Assembly: GCA_022316685.1 (NCBI GenBank)
Contig: JAKJHU010000057.1
Coordinates: 744,001-808,000 of the forward strand
Source of the DNA: Progne subis subis
Lineage: Eukaryota; Chordata; Aves; Passeriformes; Hirundinidae
Length of the DNA: 64,000 nt
Direction of reading: 5' to 3'
The notes under the pieces: generated by a model
What the model was told of the DNA's origin: nothing
What the model saw: the letters and a program-made list of their open reading frames with translations, nothing else
The model's database searches: none
Position numbers and translations under genes: made by a program
Part shown: piece by piece, positions 1 through 10,900 of the stretch
Layout: each line of letters starts with the position of its first letter
Position numbering within the stretch: position 1 is the first letter of the stretch

Positions 1-1589
1 TACCTGCCCCATGGAGAAGACCAGAAGAGGAGTAACAGGATGCCATCTGGATCCATGGGTGGTGATAACTTTCTATCACAGTGATGTCTCTGTAATTCTC
101 TTCCCTCCCAACTCCCCCCACTTCCCTTTTCCTATTTCTCTCTCTCCTGCCCCCCATCCCCTCCATTTACTGGTGAATAACATCCATACTATTGACTTTG
201 GCACATTGCCTGGTTCACACCTTAATTGGGGGAGAGGCATTGTGCTCTAATCTGATCTTGAATGTGTTCTAGAATGTGTGTGGTTTCGAACTTAATCTTT
301 TTGTGGATTTTACATGAAAACTTACTGTGACAGCCACCAAAGTCCCGCTTAATGTTTTTCTTACTCCAGCTCTTGAAAACTGAACACCAAAAAACAAAAA
401 AGTGTTACTTAATGAATTTCTTAACTTTATTCAACCACATTGAAAATGAGACTTGCAGGTTCAGGTGAAAGAATAAAGCTTTTTTTCCAAGAAGCTTATC
501 TGAGAAGTTACACAAAAAATACTATACCAAGGGATCCTTCTATGGAGGTCTCTGCTTTAACAGGAAAATGACTATAGCTTTTGGCTTTTGTATGCCAGGG
601 TGCCTAAAATGATCCTTTGTTGCACAATGATACTGCCAAATCTGGAACTGCTAGTTTGAGAAATATGGAAAACATATTTCAAAAAATGGAAAACAACAGC
701 ATCAAACAGCCTGTCTTTGACTAATGAATAGTGTAGGTTCAATAATTTATAGAATGCTGTAAAAATACTTTTTTTCAGAGGTATTTGCCCTTTTTCTCCA
801 TTCTCTTATTGAAATTTGCTGGCGGTGGCATCTAGTTCTCAAGGGATTTAAATTGATTTTCTAGGATGACAAAAGCTATTTCCAGTCTTGTTACCATGAA
901 CCAGAGAGCAGGGCTGAGGAGGGGGATGTAAAGAGTAGTAGTACAGTTTACTAAGAGAGGCCTCAGAGCCGTCTCTGGGGTGCAGGAGGGGCGCCAGCCC
1001 TGGGGACAGGGAGTGACCAGGTCCAAGCAGAAGGACCACGGTGCCAAGGGCGAGTCACTAACCAGACAGATGAGTCTACAACCTGTCTGCTCCACAGCAG
1101 GGTGACCTGTTCCACTCCACGGGTTCTCTACACAAGGCAGTCCAGCTGCCCCTTTCCAAAGGTGTGTTTAAGCTATCAAGGATGTTGTAAAAGCTATGAT
1201 GGAGGATCTAGAGGGAAGAAAAACCAACTCCCCCTCCCCAAAAAACCAACTTACCAAAAACCTAATACAAATTAAATCAGAGGAGTAATTTCAATGGCAG
1301 CTTTCTGGCGCATGTAAAGTGGTTTTTTACAACCTTCCATTATCGGACGACAAAGATTGATCAGCTAACGCAGTGACCACTGCGGGAGGGTGATAGCGCA
1401 AAGCTGGGTGTCGTGCTTGTGTCACCAAGCCCAGGTGGGGAAAGGCCCTTAGGCTGCTGCTGACGGCGCTGTCCCTCGGCGGCACCCCTTTGTCTGACAC
1501 CATCCTCCCGCCCCTGGCACGGAGATCCCTCTGGCTCCAGCACAGCCCCGCTGTTGCCCGCGTGCTTTCCCATTTAATTCCAGACCCGA
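1..1589. other. Intergenic / 5' flank of OSBPL6, no gene resolved
   Basis: No convincing coding exon is seen. Frame 1 is open from base 1 to a TGA near 82, too short to identify. A pyrimidine tract (about 90-170) and an AATAAA at 472-477 followed by a T run would suit the 3'UTR of an upstream + strand gene. In other vertebrates RBM45 lies upstream of OSBPL6 on the same strand, but nothing here matches the RBM45 C-terminus as I know it, so the assignment is only synteny-based inference. 900-1130 is locally GC-rich and unexplained. Confidence 0.4.
90..170. repeat. Polypyrimidine tract
   Basis: About 80 bases consist almost wholly of C and T on the + strand, with short (TC)n stretches and runs of C. 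It is low-complexity sequence that could form triplex DNA or belong to a 3'UTR. There is no coding signal. Confidence 0.7.
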
Positions 1590-1877
1590 TGTCATGACCG
1601 AAGCCCGTTACGCGGTCCCCGCCGCTGCCCCGTTTCTCCGGCGGCGCCCCGACTCGGGGCTCTGCCGTGCGCCCCGGGGCCGGCCGCGGCAGGGACGGCG
1701 AGGTGTCGCGCCGAGCCCCGGCGCCGCCCCGCCGCTGCGCGCAGAGGGCCGCGGCCGCGCCGGGCTCGGCATCCCTGCGCCGCCAGCCCGTCCCCGGCCC
1801 GGTCCCCGGCACCTGCGCCCCGTGCCTGTGCCCGGGCCGGCCGCAGGTGGGTACGGCGGTCGGAGGGCACCTTGGCC

Positions 1878-1916
1878 GGCGGGCGGGCGGGCGGGCGGGC
1901 GGGGGCGGGGGGCGGC
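1878..1916 (+). repeat. (GGGC)n tract with G-quadruplex potential
   Basis: A GGGC repeat of about seven units runs into further G runs on the + strand inside the CpG island. Four or more G triplets with one-base loops satisfy the usual G-quadruplex pattern and also create overlapping SP1/KLF GC boxes. The array is likely variable in length. Confidence 0.8.
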
Positions 1917-2321
1917 GCGGCGGGGCTGCGGCGGCGGCTGCCCGCCCCCTCCCTGCCTCCGTCAGGCGGGCGGGGAGCTGCGGCGGGAGGGAGCGGGAGC
2001 GGCGGGGCGCAGCCTCCCGGGCCGCAGCGGGGATGCGCCGCGGATGCCGGCCAGGAGGTGGGCGCTGAGCGGCGGCGCTGGGGGCGCGGGTGCGGGGCCG
2101 GAGCGGCGGGACGGGCCGCGCGGGGAGCCCCGGGCCGGGCGGCGGCGGAGCCGGGGCTCGGCGGGGCCGCGCGGTGCCGGTGCCGCGGCGGCGCCGCCGG
2201 GGGAGGCGGGAGCGGCCGGGGCGCGGCGGCGGCGGGCTCGGGGCTCGGGGCTGCGGCCCGGCCGCGGCTCTGCGGCCCCGGGGCGCAGCCGGAGCATCCG
2301 GACCGGGGGGGCCGGGCTGGG

Positions 2322-2331
2322 GTTACGTAAC
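2322..2331. promoter_or_regulatory. PAR-bZIP / E4BP4 (D-box) palindrome
   Basis: The sequence GTTACGTAAC is a perfect 10-bp palindrome fitting the RTTAYGTAAY consensus bound by DBP, TEF, HLF and NFIL3/E4BP4. It lies at the 3' edge of the CpG island. Occupancy is inference. Confidence 0.55.
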
Positions 2332-2529
2332 GGCATCCGCGCAGGGATGCGCCGGTGTCAGCCCCGGCTTCCCTGGCGCTCCCCGAAGTCGTGATTTTTT
2401 TCGCCCTTCCCTGCAGACCAATTTAAAATGCTCCAATAAACTGTGTGGTCTATGAGGTTCAGTTGCAGATGCGCTATTGCCAAGTTGATTCACTCTCAGG
2501 ATACCTTTCTTCATTCTGTTTCTCTTGCT

Positions 2530-2530
<1 letters not shown>

Positions 2531-2573
<43 letters not shown>
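2531..2573 (+). repeat. Poly(A) tract, 43 bases
   Basis: An uninterrupted run of 43 A follows a pyrimidine-rich stretch. CR1 elements do not end in poly(A), and no target duplication or recognizable processed copy is visible upstream, so it is annotated as a simple repeat. Its exact length is prone to sequencing error. Confidence 0.9.
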
Positions 2574-2577
<4 letters not shown>

Positions 2578-3316
2578 GGAGCGGCCTGTAATTCCCAATT
2601 TGCTTGCAAGGCTGCAAATCCCTTCCAAATATTTTGACGATGTGTGGATTCATTAAAACTGATGTTTGGAAATCATGTGTTTGCCAGAAGTGCTGATGCC
2701 TAAAATGACTGTATGACGTGAGTTTTGCCATTGGCTCGTCATTTCATGTCAGTTTCTAATTGCTGTCGTGTACTGGGAGGATACATTGGTGATTTTCTTC
2801 CCAAAAGCTTCAGCAATGCAGGTGCCATGGACTAACAGTAACTGAAACAAAAGACCTTGCTGGACTTGTCGGAGCAAATTAGGAAGCCAAGGTCGAATGC
2901 CAAACGTCAGTGCAACTTGTTTGGGATAGCGTGAGAGAACAGAAGTATTCACGAATCTTATTTGAGAGTTTAAGTGAAAAGTGTTCCTTAAATAGGAACG
3001 CTATTACTCAGTAGATGAAAAAGAATGCTTAGTGAAGGTGTGAGGAAATTGCTATTTTAGGACTGCAATTAACTATATCAGCTCAATTTTAATGGAACTA
3101 GTACATTTAATTGCATTCCTAACAGATTTTCTGTTCTCTAGATGATTAACTTGCAGAATTATACCAGCTCAAAGATTAAAATCTCATCAAGTATCTAATG
3201 GTTTTTCTACAGTGTAATTGTGTTTGGTTTATAATAGTTCTTTTCGAATAACCACCCTTTGCCCATACAGCTGTAGATACTATAATTAGACTTTTTTATC
3301 TTGGTGTAAAATGACA

Positions 3317-3330
3317 TGACCTTGACCTTT
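3317..3330 (-). promoter_or_regulatory. Tandem nuclear-receptor half-sites (ERR/NR5A-like, DR0)
   Basis: The + strand reads TGACCTTGACCTTT. On the - strand this is two AGGTCA half-sites in direct repeat with no spacer, including the TCAAGGTCA extended half-site of ERR and SF-1/NR5A receptors. It sits about 1 kb into intron 1. This is a motif match only. Confidence 0.35.
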
Positions 3331-4894
3331 AGAGGTTAAGCAGATGTCATTGTTATGGATCTTATATGTTTAGTGAAGCATTTTTATGTATATCATAAAT
3401 ATTGTTTTCTTTTTGTTTAAAAACTACACAAGGAGGCTACTTTATCTTTTCTCTCCACCTTAGATAAATGAACAGAGATGTCTACAATGCTGATTATTTG
3501 AAAACGTAAAGGGTTTATATTTAAACAACCTTTTCTTTCCAAGTACATGTCAGGATGTATATCTGGAAAACAAAATTGAAGGGTTTGTTACTGAAGACTC
3601 CCTAAACATTTCCCCTTGCTACTGAAGGCTGAAAGAGGTACCCTTTGTTGTACCGTAGTTCATCAAGCGTGCTTCTTCCACTTCCCATTAACTGGCTATT
3701 GCGCTCCCAGGTCCTCCAGAGCGCTTAGAGCTGTACTGCTGGGGGTCTTGTCTGCAGCCTTGCTTATTGCTGGAATTTTTTTTGCTCTTAGCCCATTCTG
3801 GGAGCTTATCCATAAATGTCTGCGATGTGAGCACTGGTTCGCATATCCTTGTAGGAATATGCGTGGGGTTTTTTCCTGGTGCTGGTTGAAGCTGTACTCT
3901 GTATATTTATATGCTTAGATGTGTTTTTTATGCAGCCATCAAAAACATATCTTTACTCACAGGTGTGAGAGTTACTGTGCATCTGAGCAGCCAGTTGGAC
4001 ATTATTACAAAGCTGCCACAGCTATGGAAAGTTCAAGCTCCGTGACTTGTGTGATAGGACACTCCCTGGCCTCCTGCTCTATTGCAAATGGTGGTAGATG
4101 TGAGGCTGCTCTCCTTTGCCACTTCTTTCTCCAGTCCACTCTGGAGATGAGAGCAGAGAGTGTTCATGCTGCTTCTTCCTTTAGTCCCCTGGCACATGTG
4201 TGTGTGATTGTGTATGCGTGTTCCCCTGGGTGCCGCACGTTTCAGCTGAGCCACAGTGTACCGATGGATTGCTATGTGTGATGGATGTGAATGATTTTGC
4301 TCTTGCTTTTCCAAATACATGTGATCACAGCATGGGTTTTTCCCTGAGAATTTATGCTTTTTACCATGGGGCTTTGTCTCAGGAGGGCTGTATTTCTTAA
4401 GGGACTTTAGTCAGCCTTTTATGCCTGTGCCACACTAGAAAACCTCCTGCCACTGCAGTGTGAGATGGGAAGGAGCTGCCAGTGCTTTGCTGCTAAAGAC
4501 GTGTGTGTTTATATTTAAAATGTGTGTCTATGTATAAAACAAGCCTGTCTTAACAGTTTAATTAACCCCTCTGCCTCATGTGTAGTGTAGCAAATACTTG
4601 TACATTACTCCTGTATTTTCTAATATTTTTTTAAAACGCTGAACAATTCAAACAATTCTTAGAGATTTCTGGGAGGATTTACACACCCCTCTGCCCCCCC
4701 TCCCTTGTTAACTAAACGTTTTCTGGTTTTGAAGCATTTGACTATCCTGATATGGGAAATGGCAGTGGTTTCTGTAGATATTCTGTAGATAATTTTCATG
4801 GGAAATGTTACTCTGGGCAATTAGGCTTCAAAAAGATATTTCTCCAAGGATTTCCTTCTGGCTTGTGTTTCTTTCTTAAGCTAAGTTTAATGAG

Positions 4895-4897
<3 letters not shown>

Positions 4898-4933
<36 letters not shown>
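4898..4933 (+). repeat. Poly(A) tract, 36 bases
   Basis: Uninterrupted A run in intron 1. No retrocopied gene is recognizable immediately upstream. Confidence 0.9.
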
Positions 4934-4936
<3 letters not shown>

Positions 4937-5235
4937 TTCACAGTGGAATACTAAGGTAAATGCTTAATTTGGGAGGGGGGGTGTTTGTGTGTTGAATTTG
5001 CCATAGCAGCATCGTAGGTGTTGAAGGAAGCAGCAACAGGTACAGTACACAAATGAAAGTAAACGTGTTTAGGCTATTTGACGGATTTCTGGCCAATTTA
5101 AAAGACGGCTTTGGTCTTATAAAGGAAACCCCAGCTGCCACATACCTAGTGAAAAGAAAGCTATATAAATGAGGGGCCAGGTAACATGAGCTGACTTTGG
5201 TTGTAATATTATGAAATATTGAGGAATATGTAGTT

Positions 5236-5530
5236 AGAGTCATAGAATGGTTTGGGTTGGAAGGACCCGTGACAGGTCTGCTAGTCCAACCTCTTGCAAT
5301 GAACAGGGACGTTCTTCAGCTAGATCAGGGTGCTCAGAGCCCCATCCATCCTGGCCTGGATGTTTTGAGGGGTATCTTCTATCTCTATGGGGTATCTACT
5401 ACCTTGCTGTTCCAGTGTTTTGTCACCATCATCATCAAAAAAAATTATTCCTTGTATCTGGCCTGAATCTACTCTCTTTTAGCTTACAACCATTACCCCA
5501 TATCCTATTGCTGTTGTCTTAGGCCCTGTA
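5236..5530 (-). mobile_element. CR1 LINE 3' fragment, antisense to OSBPL6
   Basis: The + strand begins with TCATAGAATGGTTTGGGTTGG, the reverse complement of the CR1 3' end. It continues through the rest of the typical 3' region: a CCAACC block, a block around ATCAGG, and a block around ACCATTACCCC. It is a 5'-truncated copy lacking the reverse transcriptase region, with a small A insertion near 5438-5446. The short open frames over it are not genes. Confidence 0.9.
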
Positions 5531-6029
5531 AGTAGAGTTTATGCTGTGAGTGTTATTATGATTGTAATTCATTTCACCATCTCCATACCAAGGTTTTCTG
5601 AGCTGTGAATGCAAACCTACAGCTTTCAGCTATTTCTTGTAAGTTAGAATACCGACATGGAGGAACTGAAAAGTTTGGGATTTTTTAAATGCCAGTGCTG
5701 CATATATTCTAGTAAATGGTTTTTCTAGCATGTTCCTCTTTGGGGGTTGTTCCTTTTAAAAGAGATGAAAAGGGATGGAAGAACCTTTTGCTGTTGACAG
5801 CTGATAAACCAGTAAAAGGGAGAACAGCTAAATGTGAAATATGGGAAATGGGAGAACACCACAAGAATTACCCCGTGTAGGCAGTCAAACTTGTGTCTTT
5901 TAGGGAAACTTCTGGGTTGCACTTGTTAAGATTAAGGGAGGAAAAAAGTGAACAGCACCAAAATACTAGAGACAATTGTTAAATGAGGAAAAAATAGGTT
6001 TGATTTTGTTGCCATTTTTCATTTTTTAA

Positions 6030-6087
6030 TGGGAATTGGCCCAAGTGATGCCTAAAGGATCCTTCCAACCTAAGTTATTCTGTAATT
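6030..6087 (+). mobile_element. CR1 3'-end remnant
   Basis: The segment contains AGGATCCTTCCAACCTAAG followed by TTATTCTGTAATT, a diverged version of the CR1 terminal block (CCTTCCAACC, then ATTCTATGATT). Only the last 50-60 bases of the element are present. Confidence 0.65.
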
Positions 6088-6188
6088 TTGTTTCATCAGT
6101 ATAAGTGAAACCCAGAAAACTGTTAATTTTCTATTAATAGTGAAAAACAGATGTTTCTCGGAAACTCAGAATTATTCTTTTTCTGGCA

Positions 6189-6217
6189 TATCTATCTATC
6201 TGTCTATCTATCTATCT
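6189..6217 (+). repeat. (TATC)n microsatellite
   Basis: About seven tetranucleotide units with one TGTC interruption. Confidence 0.85.
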
Positions 6218-7965
6218 CCTGTGGAATTTCCAGATAGTTTTAAAGATGGTTCCAAGTGAAAAGTGTGAGTCTATGCTGAGGGCTATTTACAGTTATGGGT
6301 GGTAGCAGCAGGTAGGGAGATGGTGAATTTCCAAGCTTGTCTCATTGAGAATTCTGCAGACTGATCGCTTAAAGGGTTTCAGTGTGAGCCCCTCCATCAC
6401 CAACACAGAAACCAGAAAAGATTGTATGTCACTGCTTGCTACCTATAACTTTAAAAAGAGAAGCTTTGAAGGAAGAGTAGGAAGAGTAAGTTGGAGATTG
6501 AAGAAGAGTGGGAGGATTGGTCTGGAATGTATAGCAGTTGTTAAATGGTTGAATTAGTAGAGCTTGATAATGATTCCTAGAAATGCTTCATTGTAGCTGA
6601 GCATTTTGAAACTGAGTTTAAAAATTTCCTTTTCTTTTCTGTTCCTTAAAGGTGAATATATTTTAATAGTAGTTGGGAGCACTTCTCTTAAAGGAGATAA
6701 TGTATGCATTAGTTTGAGGTGTAAAGAAAAGAAGTCTCCAGTTGACTGTGAGTTTAATATAGAATTGCAAGAATTTTAATTAGCAGGTGTCATAGCTAGA
6801 TTCGAAGATTAGGTTTTCTACCAAAAACCCTCTGTGAAAAGTGGTTTTCTTGCTGTCTTTTTTTCTGGAGGATGATATCTGTATTTCTCACAGAGTCCAG
6901 TCCCTTGGCATATTTAAAAAGTTCTGTGTTCCTCAGTCAAATATTTCACATTTTTTGAATTTAGACTCTCTTCCCATTCCAATGTATCTTTTCCCCCTTA
7001 TTTTGAGAAGCTGAGAATAGGGTGGGTAAGTTGAACCTACTCAGAATTTAGCAGATAGCAGTCTTGGTTATGATCTTTGTCACAATGTGATCTGACTGCT
7101 TACATTCGTAACTCTGCTAAAATAGGTTTCCTCCCCACCCCTCTGGTTTTTTTAGTGGAAACAGATGGAAATGCTTCTAGCCTATAAACTACATAAACCC
7201 CTCATTACTTTTCAGTTCTCATGAAAATTCTGAAAATCACAATAATCATGCTTAGTCCCTATTGATTTATGTGTTTCTAGCAGACATGCAAAGGCACGGG
7301 AGGATTCTCTACTTAAAAGGCTGGATTAACAGATCTCTATGTGGTATCTAATGTAGTCCCACTCTCTAATGCAAATGCAGTTCTGTTGGTACGAGGCTTT
7401 TCTAAAGCCTATGTTATTCCCAATTAAATTAGTGAATTATGACTGTGAAGGGTGCAGAGATGTTAAAATGATGCGTTGGATCCTTTACCTCAGTACAGTG
7501 GAGCATAGATCTGGGATTGCTTTGTTATAAAAACAAGTCAACCCAAAGTAGGTAACATTTGTCTAAGAATGATCTGTAGATCGGTTTCAAGAAACCTTAT
7601 CTTGGAATGTGATACACTTTTTCAGATGATGAACTGAAACATTTCTCAGCAGAAAATCTAACAAGCCCAAAAAGAGTTTGTATGAAACCTGTGCTGTGGA
7701 GCGAAGCCTATCTGCTCAGACAGAGGAAGCCTCAGCTACATCTGCCCAGCAGTGGCTGGCCTGATCAGTCCTGGAAAATGAAAGACAACAGAAGAACTTT
7801 GTTCTGTAGTAGTTCTTAATTTCCTGCTTCCTGTAAAATGTTTGCAGTGGGAGACTAAAGAGTTATAGAAACCTTGGTGGTGACTGCTAATTGGCCTTAG
7901 ATATGGGCAGTGGAATTGGTGAGACGTTCATGGCTCATGCGGACTGTTTAAATGAGAAAGGGTTA

Positions 7966-7983
7966 AGTAATAAATAAATAAAT
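7966..7983 (+). repeat. (TAAA)n microsatellite
   Basis: Four to five TAAA units, flanked by the phrase AATGAGAAAG on both sides (about 7950-7960 and 7981-7990), which suggests a small local duplication. Confidence 0.7.
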
Positions 7984-10900
7984 GAGAAAGGAATTAGAGC
8001 AGTAGCCCCAGGCGTGGGGGGGCACAACAAGGGCCATGCACGTACCTCTGCCACTTGGAAGGGAGCAGCTTGGTGTGAGGTCCGGCCACTTGGAGACACT
8101 GAGCAGCCGGAGTGAGCATTCTGTTCCTCAGGGTCTCTTGTGGCAGCACCACCTGGGTCTTGATTTTTGTGTATCGTGGAATAGACAAGCTGGGATAGAA
8201 ATGCCACACTTGTCCTGCTTAATATAACATTATTTTATTCGCATTATGCCATGCAGTAGTGTTTCTCAATTCTTGTTGCCACCCTAACCTCTTCCCGTGA
8301 CAAACCCTGTATAGAAAAGGTGTTGTTAAAGGGAATTTGGGTCAAGAGAAGTTTCTGTTAATATCCCAAAGGAATGGTTCGAGGCTGATCATTCTTCCTG
8401 TTTCATCTCTGCCTTTACTTTGTGGGTCCTGTGTGCAGTCAGCTTGCATCTGCAGTGGGACTGCAGGTGCACTCTTGCTCCCACTTCTATTTTGTTAGGA
8501 TTTTTATAGCTGACCTACTCAGGGATGCACCTTTTTGATCTTTTTTTCAGGAAAATGGTGTTTAACTGTTTCTTCCCTTCTGCCTTTGAATATCAAATTC
8601 AACCTTGCTTGGAAAGAAGTGGCAGTGTTATAGGAGAAGTGGGAGAGAAATTCATCCAGTGAGACTGTGGCTCATCTTCTTAGATTGAGATTTTTGAGAT
8701 TTTAGGCACATGATAAAAGTTTCTTTAGTTAATTTATTTTCATGGAAAATGGTGGAGGACAACTTATTTTCTTTTATAAGTAGATATTTAGGGAGCGAGT
8801 TAACTGTCACCTGGTAAAGATAGCTCTAGGGAAAATGGAAAGGCAGAATCACTGATGGAGAGCTACAGAAATGGCAAGAGATGGACCAGATAAAGGGGCT
8901 TTCATCTTGAAAATGGGAAGCTGGAGTGGTTAGCTTAGTGACAAATGTTTCAGAGTAGAGTGGATTTGCTGGATGAGAAGGCAGTGGCTAATGGTGGAAA
9001 TGATACTTAGTTAAAAGGAAGAAGCTTCAACATTGAACAGCTTGCTGAGATGAGAAACAGCAGCAGTTGGTGTTGAGTCATCTTAAGTCCCTCTGACCCC
9101 AATGTGAGCATGATGTACATCACTCAGGTAAGTAAATATGTTGCTCTCCTGTTTAAGTCCATGTTTCTGGAGTTTATTCTGTTTATGGATAACAAGCTTC
9201 GTAAGATGCTTGCCAAAGCAGGACAGGAGTGATATGAAATGGAGCTGCAGAGCAGTCAGAGGATGTCTGTCTGTAGCCAGACAAATTCTTTTTCTTTCTG
9301 TGTAATGGTTGAAGAATGCTAAAATCCATCTCCTTTTCCTCTCCCTCTTCCTGTCAGTTAAATAAAAGTTGTCTTTCCACATTCACTTGTGGCTGACAAC
9401 TCTGTTCTGTGTGTAACTTCTAGGGAGTATAGGCAGGTCACAGTTGCTTCCTACATATTAATGGGTATATTAACAAGTGTAATATTATTGGATGACATAA
9501 TCATGGGCAAAAATAATGCATTCTCTGACTGAAGGGGAAAATAGTTCTCTAACTCTCTTTAACTGTGACCTATATTGTGTGGGTGTGCAAACATGCTGTG
9601 GAAAGCTATATGTAAATTATATGCTGTTCCACTGAGCAGGCCTTTCTCAGTTCTAATAATTGGTAGTGTAGCCTACATACAAAACCCATGGTCAGTTTGC
9701 AATATGCAATTCAGTGACATGCACTGCAATGCAATTATCATTTGCAATGCAAAATAATCTTTAAAAAGCTCAAACAAGGTATTTTCTTCAGTAGCTGCAA
9801 ATTGTGCCTCTTGCCCAGTCACCATAAATACTGTTTTGTGACAGAGCTTACAATTAATAGAGTGGCTTCTGTCTCTAATTAATACAATAATGGTTGTTCT
9901 TTCTTTTGATGTGGATTGAGGATTATTGGGGAAGGCTTCAAACCAGTGAAGAAATGAGGGTTAGAATTAGCCCAGCTGAACATCTCTGAGACCCCTACAG
10001 GACTCTCCAGAAGCTCCACGTGGTTGTGCAGTGTCTGTGAGTTTAAGGGAAAGAACAGCTTCAGAAGTAATCTGTGATATGCTTTTTCATTTCCATTTTT
10101 GGTGATGCAAAAGCTGTGGCTGGATCTGCAGATGCTCTGAAATGTAGCAATGAGATGGCACCTTGAGTTCATAGCTCCTACCCTTTCCATAGCAGCTGCT
10201 GTGTGTGTGTCTCTCTGCCTGCTGCAGATTTAAATTTTCTGAGCTACGTTAGGAAGGGGAGAGAGTGTCAGATTTTTTGCCTTTAAAATTAATGAATTCC
10301 TACTCATCAGTTTCTTTGGGTTTTCATAGTGTTTTGGCCAAAACAATGTAACGTTAATCTACAAAGAGTAGGTTTGGCTAAAACAGCCCTGTTGTAATCA
10401 CATGGCCTTTCCTAAAGTTGTGGTATTTTCCTTAATTCCCTTGGGGTTTAGGTTTCCAGCTGAGATGCCCAGACCAGTCGTGCGGAGGCTGTGTAAGAGA
10501 TCGCTGCCCATAGTTCTCCCGATGCTCTGTGCCTTCCTGGGTGCCTCGTTTTTCTCCCAGCCATAAGACCTTTATTGATCCAAATCCCCACTTGTCCTCT
10601 GTGACACCTGCACATTCTAATAGCTGGAATGTTACTCAAACTGTTAACACACTGCACGAGGGCAGTGCACGGGGCAGGGAAGGATGGAAGGAAGCAAGGA
10701 TGGGTTGTTGCCTCCAGCCCTGATTCCTGCTGCCTGTCCAGCCCAGAGCTGTACTGGCCCTTGGCTGCCAGCTTGTGGTGCAAAGGCACAGAGTTACTAT
10801 TGTTCCCTGGCACCTTATGGCATTTCTGGTGTAATTACCTTCTGATATATTCATTATTAGATTTGCCCCTCAATGTTCTTCAGCATTTTTAAAGATTTAT

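Larger units (their letters stand above)
1590..2395 (+). promoter_or_regulatory. OSBPL6: CpG island, probable OSBPL6 promoter and first 5'UTR exon
   Basis: Base composition changes sharply from AT-rich flanks to extremely G+C-rich, CpG-dense DNA from about 1590 to 2340, then falls back by 2400. It contains GC boxes and (GGGC)n, and I saw no obvious TATA box, which is typical of a housekeeping-like vertebrate promoter. It is the only CpG island upstream of the ORP6 coding exons, which all lie downstream on the + strand, so I infer it drives OSBPL6. A 5'UTR exon probably starts here. Candidate donors are CAG|GTGGGT at 1846/1847 and GAG|GTGGGC at 2057/2058, but the sequence alone does not decide between them. 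Long open frames here, including one of 266 codons, are low-complexity products of high GC and are not called as genes. The island could also fire on the opposite strand. Confidence 0.75.
2396..5235 (+). other. OSBPL6: Intron 1 of OSBPL6, first segment
   Basis: AT-rich intronic DNA. It contains two long poly(A) tracts (2531-2573 and 4898-4933) and a tandem nuclear-receptor half-site (3317-3330). Open frames at 3616-4400 are short, lack recognizable domains and look like chance. Confidence 0.6.

Noticed and set aside
1594..2394. Long open frames (up to 266 codons) on both strands in the GC-rich region
   Set aside because: Arg, Gly, Ala and Pro dominate and frames are open on both strands, as expected from a CpG island with few A/T-rich stop codons. 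No domain is visible.
2531..2573. Poly(A) run as the tail of a processed pseudogene
   Set aside because: Upstream sequence is the CpG island edge and unique DNA. No retrocopied coding sequence or target duplication was found.
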